From positions 3,010,818-3,074,817 of the forward strand of contig CANNBH010000001.1 of NCBI GenBank assembly GCA_947502815.1: 64,000 nucleotides of DNA. The letters are read 5' to 3'. Below the pieces are notes generated by a model. It saw nothing but the letters and a program-made list of their open reading frames with translations, was not told where the DNA came from and did no database searches. The first letter of the stretch is position 1; the number at the start of each line of letters is the position of its first letter. This DNA is from an uncultured Erythrobacter sp. Lineage in GTDB: Bacteria; Pseudomonadota; Alphaproteobacteria; Sphingomonadales; Sphingomonadaceae. Shown here piece after piece: positions 8,506 to 16,940 of this stretch. Position numbers and translations under genes: made by a program.

Positions 8506-9789
8506 TTAAAGCTCGGTGTCTATCGCCCCTGCCTCTTCTAAAATGCGTTCCATCATCGCATCAAGCGCGCGCTCAGCCTCACGGGATCCGGGAACACGGT
8601 CCGGGCGCTGAACAATTTCTGAGTCTGGATCGAGCCACACAATTTTGGCTCCAGTTGGTGCAATATCTCGCTCAATCGCTCCCCAATGGCTGCGGGGGGC
8701 AGAGATATAGAACGTCGCGTCAGGCCACGCGCCGGGTGCGGCATCTTCTGTGATGTCGGCTATTGCTGCGGCTAGAGCGTCTGGCTCACACGGCGACACA
8801 AACGCTTCATTGCGGGGATAGCCCCCAGGATCATCCATTCGATCTCGCAACCATCCGACAGACACCGAATGCCGGTCATGATCAGTGGGAAACAGAACCG
8901 TTCTTGACGTGAAATTCTCCATCAATGGTCCTGTGTCGAGCCGCGCAAACGCTTCTTCCAAATATCGATGCCAATCGCGCACTTCGCATCCATCGGGCAC
9001 AACCAGTGGATCGGTCATATAGGCGATCCGCTCTCGCTCATTGCGGTCTTGTCTTAGGTTTTCTTCGCGAGCCGCGGCCAAAGCAGGCTCCCACAAATCG
9101 GTAGCCGGCACGGTCACCGAACCATCGGCAAGCTGAATTCGAAACGGCACCGTTTTACGATCTCTGGGTCGGATTCTGGGATCGATCGAAGGAACAAGGA
9201 CATCGACAATCAGCGCATCGTTATCATCGGAAAACCGAGTGCCCACATTTGGCCGCCAGCCGTTGCGCGCTCTCCATTGCAGGGAGCTTACCGATCGGGG
9301 GAGTGCGTCCATATAGTGTTGCGGGAAAAGATCGGTCAGGGCGAGGCTGCGAATGTGTGCGCCATTTGGTCCGTATATGACGATGACATTCGGTCCAAAA
9401 CCTACACTGTGCCAATTGTCAAAGGTGACAACATAACGGCCATCATCCGATACGATGGTCGACACCGGCGCGATTGCATTCACCAGTGGCATTGCCCAAA
9501 CGGGAGACCAAGTATCGCCTTCGACTTTGCGTTCCAACATGCCAAAGGCCGGCGTCCGTTCGACGGGTTCACCGCTTACACTTGCTGCAACTTCATCTTG
9601 AAAATAGCTCAGCGAGCTGGAGATCGGGGACGGTTCAACCGTGAAACGAAACGCACCATTGAGGGATTCTGTCGTCTCAGTTTCGGCAGGCGCCCAACTG
9701 TCTGCTCGCGCGACCTCAATCGGCAATACGCCCATTGCCAAAACCAAGAGGCCGACAATCGCGAATATTCTGGCCCCGAGCGTCTTCAT
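8506..9789 (-). CDS. Exported protein of unknown function
   Basis: 427 residues with a clear Sec signal peptide: MKTLGARIFAIVGLLVLAMG, then a probable cleavage after VARADS. I chose ATG 9789 over the GTG two codons upstream. The mature protein has Trp-rich strands and phrases such as DDGRYVVTFDNWHSVGFGPNVIVIYGPNG that suggest a beta-rich, possibly propeller-like, fold. A later segment has CEVRDWHRYLEEAF, and another cysteine follows at SPCEPDAL. I do not recognise a family. It lies 35 bases downstream of the beta-helix gene on the same strand, so the two may be co-transcribed. Confidence 0.75.
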   Translation of the reverse strand: MKTLGARIFAIVGLLVLAMGVLPIEVARADSWAPAETETTESLNGAFRFTVEPSPISSSLSYFQDEVAASVSGEPVERTPAFGMLERKVEGDTWSPVWAMPLVNAIAPVSTIVSDDGRYVVTFDNWHSVGFGPNVIVIYGPNGAHIRSLALTDLFPQHYMDALPRSVSSLQWRARNGWRPNVGTRFSDDNDALIVDVLVPSIDPRIRPRDRKTVPFRIQLADGSVTVPATDLWEPALAAAREENLRQDRNERERIAYMTDPLVVPDGCEVRDWHRYLEEAFARLDTGPLMENFTSRTVLFPTDHDRHSVSVGWLRDRMDDPGGYPRNEAFVSPCEPDALAAAIADITEDAAPGAWPDATFYISAPRSHWGAIERDIAPTGAKIVWLDPDSEIVQRPDRVPGSREAERALDAMMERILEEAGAIDTEL

Positions 9790-9824
9790 GCGCACGAGCG
9801 TATCACATCATTTGTTAAAGTAAA

Positions 9825-10853
9825 TCAACGCCGCTCGTAATCGGTCAGCCCGCTTGCCAAGCTGTTGCCCGACATTGCCACACGCGATCCCGTCCAGTCG
9901 GCGAGGAACACACTGGCGCGTTGCAAACCGGGTACGAAGCGCGCTTCGTTGCCGGTGACGACCAATCCGTCTGAGGAATGCAGCACCGTTTCTGCGCCCA
10001 ATGCGATGAAGGCGGAGTAATTCTCTTTGTCGCGGCCCTGCATAAACCAATTGCTGGCGATGGTGCCTTGGCTGCCAGCAGGAAGATCAATCATGTAATT
10101 GGTGGCGCTGCCTGCGGCGTCGTCAAAGCTGTTGTCTTCGATGATCACTTTGGCGCTGCGGGCTTTAACATAGTGACCCCCGCGGCCCCGTTCAAAGCGG
10201 CTTTCGCGCACGGTCAGCTCACCGTAATTGCCAATATAAAGCGAATGCGCACAGCCAGCGGAATTCTCGCACGTGCCAAGGCCGCTGAAGGTGGAACGCA
10301 TGATGTAAATGCGGCCCGCTGGATCATTGCCGGTCAGGATGCCCTGTTGGCTGTTGAGGAAAGTGGAATATGCGACGTTAAGCGCGCCTTTTTCCAGCCG
10401 GATGCCCGCGCCATTGCCATCGGCAACTGAGATGTTGGAAAATGTGACGCCGCGCACCTCCGCACCCAGACCGCGTAGGACCAAAGTGGCTTTGCCTTCG
10501 CAGGCGGTACGATCGAACGTGACCGCGCCGTATTCGCGCGCAGCGTAAATCACCACGCCCGCCGTTTGCACGGCGCATTGGCGATAGGTGCCGGCTGCGA
10601 TCATAATGGTGCCGCGCTGGTCCCCAATTGCGCTCACCGCTGCTTGCAGTGAACCAAAACTGCGTCCGGTTTCTTCGATAGTGAACGGGTCATTCCCTTG
10701 CGCCTTCGCCGCCGTCACAGGCAGCAGAGCCGCCGCCAACGCTAGGATCAGGGCGAGAAACACCCAATCGAGTGAATTGGCAAACCGCATGGCGATGTTC
10801 GAGACGAATTCGCGGGCGATTGTTGAGCGAGCTTTTGCGGGAAGTTGAACCAT
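9825..10853 (-). CDS. Secreted right-handed beta-helix repeat protein
   Basis: 342 residues from the ATG at 10853 (the frame continues to 10925; ATG 10865 is another option). After a leader ending near VTAAKAQG, the sequence has the short strand-turn repeats of a parallel beta-helix: GTIMIAAGTYRQ, GVVIYAAREYGAV, LVLRGLGAEVRGVTFSNISV and LTVRESRFERGRGGHYVKARSAKVIIEDNSFDD. This fold is common in polysaccharide-acting or surface proteins, but no catalytic triad is obvious. Few cysteines are present (CAVQ, ACEGK, GTCENSAGCAH). It probably acts in the periplasm or at the surface; the substrate is unknown. Confidence 0.75.
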   Translation of the reverse strand: MVQLPAKARSTIAREFVSNIAMRFANSLDWVFLALILALAAALLPVTAAKAQGNDPFTIEETGRSFGSLQAAVSAIGDQRGTIMIAAGTYRQCAVQTAGVVIYAAREYGAVTFDRTACEGKATLVLRGLGAEVRGVTFSNISVADGNGAGIRLEKGALNVAYSTFLNSQQGILTGNDPAGRIYIMRSTFSGLGTCENSAGCAHSLYIGNYGELTVRESRFERGRGGHYVKARSAKVIIEDNSFDDAAGSATNYMIDLPAGSQGTIASNWFMQGRDKENYSAFIALGAETVLHSSDGLVVTGNEARFVPGLQRASVFLADWTGSRVAMSGNSLASGLTDYERR

Positions 10854-10997
10854 GAGAGCGAGCATACAGCGATTCGCCGCCTCACATGCCGGCTCAATCG
10901 ACCCTGTGCCGTTTCGATGCATCAATTGGCGCTTGGCTTAACCCGGCTCGCCCCGCTACACCCCCTTTCAAAGTCGTAGAATGACGCAGGAGACATC

Positions 10998-11270
10998 ATG
11001 AAAAGACTTGTCAGAATAGCGGTTTTAGGCGGTGTGGCATGTGCCGTTGCGGCCTGTGGCAACAGCGATGATGCATCGACCGAAGCCATGCCGGAATCGG
11101 TCGAAGTGCGCGCGGACGAAGCACTCGCCACCGTATCGGAAGAGCCGGTCGAAGATGCAGACGCTGCCGGGCCGCAGCAAACCACCAGCGAAGCCCAGGA
11201 CAGCAACGGCGAAGGCGATACGGCAGAAACGCCCGCGGACCCGGCCCCAGAACCCGAAGCGGCGGAATAG
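10998..11270 (+). CDS. Small predicted lipoprotein, acidic
   Basis: 90 residues: MKRLVRIAVLGGVACAVAACGN is a lipoprotein leader with the lipobox VAAC, Cys at about 20. The mature chain is ~70 residues of low-complexity acidic sequence rich in Glu, Asp, Ala and Pro (EDADAAGPQQTTSEA and similar) with no predicted fold. A possible RBS AGGAGA lies at 10989-10994. It is followed 3 bases later by a second lipoprotein of the same design. Function unknown; possibly an intrinsically disordered envelope protein. Confidence 0.7.
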   Translation: MKRLVRIAVLGGVACAVAACGNSDDASTEAMPESVEVRADEALATVSEEPVEDADAAGPQQTTSEAQDSNGEGDTAETPADPAPEPEAAE

Positions 11271-11273
11271 GCC

Positions 11274-11543
11274 ATGATGAACCACAAGAATTTCGCCCAA
11301 ACGGCAACCATATTGGGCCTCGCCTTTGCGCTTGCCGCTTGCAACCCATCCAGCGGCGGCGCGCCCGGCGCTGTCAGCGAAGGTGAAGCGAGCGCGCTGG
11401 AGGAAGCCGCCGAAATGCTCGACGAACGCCAGTTGCCCGAAGGGGCTTTACCCCCAATTGATGCGCCCGCTTCTGATCCAGAGGTTACCGAAGATACGCC
11501 TGCGCAGGCAGAGGAAAACTCAGAGCAGGCGAAAGCAGAATGA
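11274..11543 (+). CDS. Small predicted lipoprotein, acidic (second of a pair)
   Basis: 89 residues with leader MMNHKNFAQTATILGLAFAL and lipobox ALAACN. The mature part is again acidic and disordered-looking, rich in Glu, Ala and Pro, with one amphipathic stretch SEGEASALEEAAEMLDE. The composition mirrors the gene just upstream, so the two may be old duplicates. Its stop overlaps the acyl-CoA dehydrogenase start by 4 bases (ATGA), placing it in the same translation-coupled operon, although no metabolic role is evident. Confidence 0.7.
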   Translation: MMNHKNFAQTATILGLAFALAACNPSSGGAPGAVSEGEASALEEAAEMLDERQLPEGALPPIDAPASDPEVTEDTPAQAEENSEQAKAE

Positions 11544-12745
11544 GCACCCAGACCGCAGCAGCATCCGGCGGCAACCCCGGCATGGACGACGAAACATTTG
11601 AACAATTCGCAGAGCAATTGGAGCGCTACGTTAAAGAGCGCCTGATCCCTGCCGAAGCCGACATGATCGAGGCAGACGCGATCCCGCCAGAGATCATTGA
11701 TGAGATGCGCGACATGGGCTTGTTCGGCCTTTCCGTACCTGAGGAATACGGCGGCGCGGGGCTCAACATGACGCAATACGCCCGTGTCGTGAACACAATG
11801 AGCAACGCGGCGCCCGCCTATCGCTCAATCTTTTCGATCAACGTGGGCATGTTTGCCAGCGCGCTCAAGAACGGTGCGACTGAAGAGCAGCGGGCCGAAT
11901 GGTATCCAAAACTCGCCGCAGGCAAAATTGCTTGCTTTGGCCTGACAGAGCCCGGATCAGGCAGCGACAGCGCGGCCATGGCCACCACCGCTGTTGCAGA
12001 CCCGGATGGCAATGGATGGGTGCTCAATGGCACCAAACGCTACATCACCAACGCGCCCCATGCCGATGTCGCGTTGATCATGGCGCGCACCGGAAAAGAG
12101 GCCCTGCCCAAAAACGCCCATGTCAGCGCCTTTTTGGTACCTATGGACACGCCGGGCGTTTCCACCGGTTCACCGGATAAGAAAATGGGGCAATCGGGAT
12201 CGCACATCTCCGACATTATGCTCGACGATGTGAAAGTCCCCGGCGAAGCTCTGTTGGGCGGCGAGACCGGCAAAGGGTTTCGCTTTGCCATGCAGAGCCT
12301 CGACAATGGCCGTATTTCGGTCGGCGCCGCTGCGACAGGCTATGCCCGGCGCGCGCTGAATTCCGCGATCCAATATGCCAATGAACGCAAGGCCTTTGGC
12401 GAACCTATCGCCAATTTTCAGCTGATCCAGGCAATGCTGGCCGACAGCGAGATCGAGATTTACGCCGCCGAAGCAATGATGGCAGATGTGACGCGGCGCG
12501 CCGATCGGGGCGAAAACATCCTCGTCAAAGCGGCCGCTTTCAAAGTCTTCGCCAGTGAAATGTGCGGCCGCGTGGTTGACCGCGTGGTGCAGGTTTACGG
12601 CGGCGCAGGATACCTCGCGGAATATGACGCCGAACGCTTTTACCGCGATGCGCGCATTTACCGCATTTACGAAGGCACAACGCAGATTTTGCAGCTCCAG
12701 ATCGCAAAACATATGCTGCGCGAATGGGAAAGCCTGAACGGTTGA
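11540..12745 (+). CDS. Acyl-CoA dehydrogenase
   Basis: FAD-dependent alpha,beta-dehydrogenation of an acyl-CoA; electrons normally pass to ETF. 401 residues with the ACAD order: an N-terminal helical domain, CFGLTEPGSGSDSAAM for flavin and substrate, GFRFAMQSLDNGRISVGAAATG, and YGGAGYLAEYDAERFYRDARI. The catalytic glutamate is in RIYEGTTQI, near residue 384. The region resembles short- and branched-chain acyl-CoA dehydrogenases, but the substrate cannot be set by eye. It is first of four acyl-CoA genes, followed 38 bases later by the CoA transferase. Confidence 0.9.
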   Translation: MSTQTAAASGGNPGMDDETFEQFAEQLERYVKERLIPAEADMIEADAIPPEIIDEMRDMGLFGLSVPEEYGGAGLNMTQYARVVNTMSNAAPAYRSIFSINVGMFASALKNGATEEQRAEWYPKLAAGKIACFGLTEPGSGSDSAAMATTAVADPDGNGWVLNGTKRYITNAPHADVALIMARTGKEALPKNAHVSAFLVPMDTPGVSTGSPDKKMGQSGSHISDIMLDDVKVPGEALLGGETGKGFRFAMQSLDNGRISVGAAATGYARRALNSAIQYANERKAFGEPIANFQLIQAMLADSEIEIYAAEAMMADVTRRADRGENILVKAAAFKVFASEMCGRVVDRVVQVYGGAGYLAEYDAERFYRDARIYRIYEGTTQILQLQIAKHMLREWESLNG

Positions 12746-12783
12746 TCCGGCCCCGTCCATTCCCATCCAACAAGGATTAGACT

Positions 12784-14037
12784 TTGTACCAACTCCTCTC
12801 CAACCTCTCGATCATTGAGGTTTCCAGCTTCGTCGCTTCGCCCACCGCGGGCCTCTATTGCGCGCAGATGGGGGCGGAAGTGATCCGCGTCGATCACAAG
12901 GCAGGCGGTCTCGATTATGACCGCTATATGCTCACCAAAGAGGGTCGCTCGCTCTCATGGGAGAACCTCAACCGCGCAAAGAAATCGGTCGCGCTCGACC
13001 TGCGCAGCGGCGAAGGGCGCGAGTTGTGCGTCGAACTGGCGGCAAAGACCGGCCAGTGCATCACGAACCTGCCAGAGAAGAGCTTTCTAAGCCATGCGGC
13101 GATGAAAGCGGCGCAATCGGGCGATGCGCCGGATATGACGTCGGTGCGGATCATGGGCTGGCATGATGGACGGCAAGCGATGGATTTCACCGTCAATGCT
13201 GCATCCGGCTATCCTTTGATGACGGGTCCTGAAGAATGGCCAGAGGGATTGGGCGCGGAGACCGCGCCGCCGGTCAACCAAGTGCTGCCTGCATGGGACT
13301 TCATCACTGGGGCCTATTGCGCGTTCGCAATGCTAGCAGCGCTGCGTCACCGCGATGGCGGAGGCGGCGGCAGCGAGGTCCGCGTGCCATTGGGCGATGT
13401 GGCGATTGGAACCACGGCCAACGCCGGGTTGATGGCAGAAATGCTCTATCGCGGCGGGGACCGAGAGCGGCTGGGCAATGCCATCTGGGGCGCCTTTGGG
13501 CGCGATTTCCGCAGCAAAGACGGGGTGCGCTTTATGGTCGCCGCGCTCACATCAAAACAATGGCACGGCCTTGTCGAGGCATTCGGCGTTGCTGACCCGA
13601 TCAGCCAGTTGGAAACCCAAGTTGGCGTCCAATTCTCAGACGGCGATGATCCGCGTTTCAAACACCGCCACGCTTTGTTTGACATATTCCAGAACGCCGC
13701 CGACGGGCATGATTTCAAAGAGTTGGAGGCGCGCATGGCGGCGGCTAGGTGCACATTCGAAAAATACCGCACCGCGCATGAGGCCGCGAATGATCCAGCA
13801 TTGGTTGGCGACAATCCGATGTTTGGTCCTTCGCCAGCAAACCCGTCAGGATTTGAGTATCCTGCACCGCGCTCATTTGCGAACTTGCCGCAACAGACGC
13901 CCGGCGACCCGGCGCCTGCGCCCTATTTGGGGCAGCATTCCGAAGAAGTTTTGGCAGAGCGATTGGGTCTTTCCACTGGCGCCATTGGCAAATTGGTGGA
14001 TGCCGGAACCGTCGCCCTGTCTGATAAGGATCGATAA
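12784..14037 (+). CDS. Class III CoA transferase (CaiB/BaiF family)
   Basis: Transfers CoA between carboxylic acids. 417 residues starting with LSIIEVSSFVASPTAGLYCAQMGAEVIRVD, the standard CaiB opening. The catalytic aspartate is probably the one in PAWDFITGAY, around residue 177. A TTG start (12784) is used; no ATG lies near, and AAGGA at 12771-12775 is a fair RBS. Its stop overlaps the thiolase start by one base. The family includes mesaconyl-CoA, succinyl-CoA and formyl-CoA transferases as well as alpha-methylacyl-CoA racemases, so the donor and acceptor here are open. Confidence 0.88.
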   Translation: MYQLLSNLSIIEVSSFVASPTAGLYCAQMGAEVIRVDHKAGGLDYDRYMLTKEGRSLSWENLNRAKKSVALDLRSGEGRELCVELAAKTGQCITNLPEKSFLSHAAMKAAQSGDAPDMTSVRIMGWHDGRQAMDFTVNAASGYPLMTGPEEWPEGLGAETAPPVNQVLPAWDFITGAYCAFAMLAALRHRDGGGGGSEVRVPLGDVAIGTTANAGLMAEMLYRGGDRERLGNAIWGAFGRDFRSKDGVRFMVAALTSKQWHGLVEAFGVADPISQLETQVGVQFSDGDDPRFKHRHALFDIFQNAADGHDFKELEARMAAARCTFEKYRTAHEAANDPALVGDNPMFGPSPANPSGFEYPAPRSFANLPQQTPGDPAPAPYLGQHSEEVLAERLGLSTGAIGKLVDAGTVALSDKDR

Positions 14038-15263
14038 TGTCGAGAAGAGCAGCAATCGTATCACCCCTTCGCACACCCGTTGGAAAATTCCTCGGTGGGC
14101 TGTCGAGCCTTAACGCAGGGGAGCTCGGCGCGATCATTTTGAAGGCCCTTGTTGAGCGATCAGGAATTGATCCGGAACGCGTGGATGATGTCGTTTTCTC
14201 TCAAGGGTACGGCAATGCAGAGGCTCCGGCGATCGGGCATTGGTCATGGCTGGCCGCTGGGCTTCCTCTTGAAGTCCCCGGATACCAATTGGACCGCCGT
14301 TGTGGGTCCGGACTTCAGGCCGTCGCCAACGCTGCGATGATGGTCGAAACGGGTATGGCGGATGTTGTGGTCGCGGGCGGGTGTGAAAGCATGTCCAATG
14401 TCGAACATTACACCACCCAGGGGCGCGGCGGTGCACGAATGGGCGACCTCACCTTGCACGACCGACTTTCGCGCGGACGTTTGATGAGCCAACCGATCGA
14501 ACGCTTTGGCGTGATCACTGGCATGATCGAAACGGCTGAAAACCTTGCCAAGGATTATAACATCAGCCGCGAGGAGGCCGACGCCTATGCCGTGCGTTCG
14601 CACCAAAATGCTGCGGCTGCGTGGGAAGCGGGTAAATTTGACGCGCAATTGGTGCCGGTCGATGTGCCGCAGCGGCGCGGCGATCCGGTGACATTCGCCC
14701 GCGACGAAGGGTTCCGCGCGGATGCAACGATGGAGAGCCTTGGTAAATTGCGCGCGCTCGATCTGAAACGCGACCCGCAAGCCATTGTAACGGCCGGCAA
14801 TGCTAGCCAGCAAAACGATGCGGGCGCGGCCTGTCTTGTGGTGGCCGAAGACAAGCTCGACGAACTCGGTCTTACACCAAGCCTGTGGTTTGGCGGTTGG
14901 GCCGCGGCGGGCTGTGATCCATCGCGGATGGGCATCGGCCCGGTTCCAGCAGTGGAGCGTCTGTTTGAGCGGCGCGGCTACAGCTGGGACGATATCGACA
15001 TGGTCGAAGTCAACGAAGCCTTTGCTCCCCAAGTGCTCGCCGTGTTGAAAGGCTGGGGTTGGAGCGCGGATGACAGCCGCCGGGATATCCTCAACGTCAA
15101 TGGATCGGGCATATCGCTTGGCCACCCCATCGGCGCGACCGGCGGGCGAATTTTGGCCGATATGGCGGCTGAAATGCACCGGCGCGAGGCGCGTTCTGGA
15201 CTTGAGACAATGTGCATTGGCGGCGGGCAAGGCATCGCGGCGGTGTTTGAGCGGGCGGTGTAA
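14037..15263 (+). CDS. Thiolase, acetyl-CoA acyltransferase family
   Basis: Thiolytic cleavage or Claisen condensation of acyl-CoA; 408 residues. Both active-site cysteines are visible: DRRCGSGLQAVANA near residue 88 and CIGGGQG near the C-terminus. Other conserved pieces are NEAFAPQ and GHPIGATGGR. Start ATG 14037 overlaps the preceding stop (TAATG) and its own stop overlaps the next start (TAATG), so translation is coupled both ways. In this cluster it most likely cleaves the 3-ketoacyl-CoA produced by the flanking enzymes. Confidence 0.9.
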   Translation: MSRRAAIVSPLRTPVGKFLGGLSSLNAGELGAIILKALVERSGIDPERVDDVVFSQGYGNAEAPAIGHWSWLAAGLPLEVPGYQLDRRCGSGLQAVANAAMMVETGMADVVVAGGCESMSNVEHYTTQGRGGARMGDLTLHDRLSRGRLMSQPIERFGVITGMIETAENLAKDYNISREEADAYAVRSHQNAAAAWEAGKFDAQLVPVDVPQRRGDPVTFARDEGFRADATMESLGKLRALDLKRDPQAIVTAGNASQQNDAGAACLVVAEDKLDELGLTPSLWFGGWAAAGCDPSRMGIGPVPAVERLFERRGYSWDDIDMVEVNEAFAPQVLAVLKGWGWSADDSRRDILNVNGSGISLGHPIGATGGRILADMAAEMHRREARSGLETMCIGGGQGIAAVFERAV

Positions 15264-16114
15264 TGTCCAATTTCGAAGCGTGGATCGGACGCAAGCAGCG
15301 CGCCAGCGACCAGCTCGACGATGCGTTGGCTGCGCGCTGGCTGGCGGCATTCGATCTGCCTGCTCCGGTGTCGGCTATAATGCCGCAGGGCATTCATTTT
15401 GCGCTCTGCACCCCAGATGCGGCCACTTCGGTCCTAGGCGAGGACGGCCACCCGGCTCGCGACGATAGCGCAGACAGCTTCCTTCCAACCTTTCATATGC
15501 CGCGCCGGATGTGGGCATCAAGCGCGATGGAATTCGGAGCGCCCATCGCAATTGGCGCTGTGATTGAGCGCACCAGCACGGTCGCTTCGATCAAGGAAAA
15601 GGTGGGCAGCACCGGCACACTGGCTTTCGTAAATGTAGAGCACGAGACCAAAGCCGACGGCACCGTGGCGGTGGTGGAGACACAAACGCTGGTCTATCGC
15701 GACGCGGCGGCGGCCGATGCACCGCTAAGCCCGCCAATGTCCGGCGAGGGGCCATTTGACCCTGGAAAATGGGATGCCGTTCGCACGCTTACGCCCAACA
15801 CTGCGTTGTTGTTCCGCTATTCCGCGCTGACCTTTAACACACACCGGATTCACTATGACGCGCCCTATGCGCGCGAAGTGGAGCGGTATCGCGGCCTTGT
15901 GGTGCACGGGCCGCTCACAGCGAGCCTTCTGCTGCAATTGGCCGCGCGCGAGCTGGGTGAAAACCGGGTGAAACGTTTCGAATTTCGTGGAATGTCTCCG
16001 GCGATTGTCGGCGAAGAACTCAACCTTGCCTTGCGCCAAAGCGAAGACGGCTATGAATTGGGTGCCCTCGCCGCCGATGGCCGCCAGATCACCAAAGCGA
16101 GCGTGTCAGTCTAG
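15263..16114 (+). CDS. MaoC/HTD2-type acyl-CoA dehydratase (hydratase)
   Basis: 283 residues with a double hot-dog layout. The N-terminal half carries SFLPTFHMPRRMWASS, seen in FAS1-like/HTD2 dehydratases and mesaconyl-C4-CoA hydratases. The C-terminal half has ALTFNTHRIHYDAPYA with the hot-dog catalytic Asn/His pair, followed by GLVVHGPLTASLLLQL. It would hydrate an enoyl-CoA, fitting between the dehydrogenase and thiolase. It is last in the operon, and its 3' end overlaps the convergent ppk2 gene by 9 bases. Confidence 0.85.
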   Translation: MSNFEAWIGRKQRASDQLDDALAARWLAAFDLPAPVSAIMPQGIHFALCTPDAATSVLGEDGHPARDDSADSFLPTFHMPRRMWASSAMEFGAPIAIGAVIERTSTVASIKEKVGSTGTLAFVNVEHETKADGTVAVVETQTLVYRDAAAADAPLSPPMSGEGPFDPGKWDAVRTLTPNTALLFRYSALTFNTHRIHYDAPYAREVERYRGLVVHGPLTASLLLQLAARELGENRVKRFEFRGMSPAIVGEELNLALRQSEDGYELGALAADGRQITKASVSV

Positions 16115-16882
16115 CGGATAATCCTTGATCGGCTCCATCACCGAATAGCTTTCCTTGCGCATTTTCCCGCTCATATTGGGGAACTCAATTACAGGCGGCT
16201 CCACATGTGTGTCGGGCAAACGGTCTAGCAGGTCGCGGATCAGCGTCAGCCGCCCGCGTTTTTGATCGTTGAAATCGACCAGTGACCACGGCGCGTTGTC
16301 GCGATGGGTCGCTTTCAACATCGTTTCTCGCGCCTTGGTGTAGGCGTCGTATTTATCACGCGCAGCTAGGTCGACCGGCGACAATTTCCAGCGCTTCAAT
16401 GGGTCATCGAGCCGTTCTCGCAGGCGCTCTTCCTGATTGTCCTGATCCGTGGTCAGCCAATATTTGAACAGCATGATCCCATCATCGGTCAGCAGTTTTT
16501 CAAACACGGGCACTTGTTCAAGGAACCGGTCCACTTGCGGCTGACTGGCATATCCCATAACCTGCTCCACTCCGGCGCGGTTGTACCAAGACCGATCGAA
16601 CAACACGATTTCGCCCGCATGGGGCAGGTGCGATATATAACGCTGGAAATACCACTGCGTCTGTTCATCTTCGCTCGGCTTGGACAAGGCAACCGTGCGG
16701 CATTGGCGCGGATTTAGTTTATCGCGCACCGCACGGATGGCGCCGCCTTTGCCCGCTGTATCGCGCCCTTCGAACAGCACCACGATCCGCGCGCCTGTTG
16801 TGCGCGCCCAGCGCGCCATGCCGACCAATTCCTCGGTCATGGGTTCGAGCAGATTGCGGTAGTCTTTTCCTTTAAGCGCCAT
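16106..16882 (-). CDS. ppk2: Polyphosphate kinase 2
   Basis: Transfers phosphate between polyphosphate and nucleoside diphosphates (PPK2 family, class I size). 258 residues from ATG 16882. The Walker A-like motif is EGRDTAGKGGAI (~residue 39), the lid is KPSEDEQTQWYFQRY, and the Walker B-like motif is FDRSWYNRAGVE. The frame continues to 16966 but those residues are unlike the family and run into the phhA promoter region. It is divergent from phhA; the two share 58 bases of upstream DNA. Confidence 0.92.
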   Translation of the reverse strand: MALKGKDYRNLLEPMTEELVGMARWARTTGARIVVLFEGRDTAGKGGAIRAVRDKLNPRQCRTVALSKPSEDEQTQWYFQRYISHLPHAGEIVLFDRSWYNRAGVEQVMGYASQPQVDRFLEQVPVFEKLLTDDGIMLFKYWLTTDQDNQEERLRERLDDPLKRWKLSPVDLAARDKYDAYTKARETMLKATHRDNAPWSLVDFNDQKRGRLTLIRDLLDRLPDTHVEPPVIEFPNMSGKMRKESYSVMEPIKDYPLD

Positions 16883-16940
16883 TGAGAAGCCTTCACATTT
16901 GGTCTTGTTTCTTTGCGTTGGTAGACGCAAACCCCCCTCT

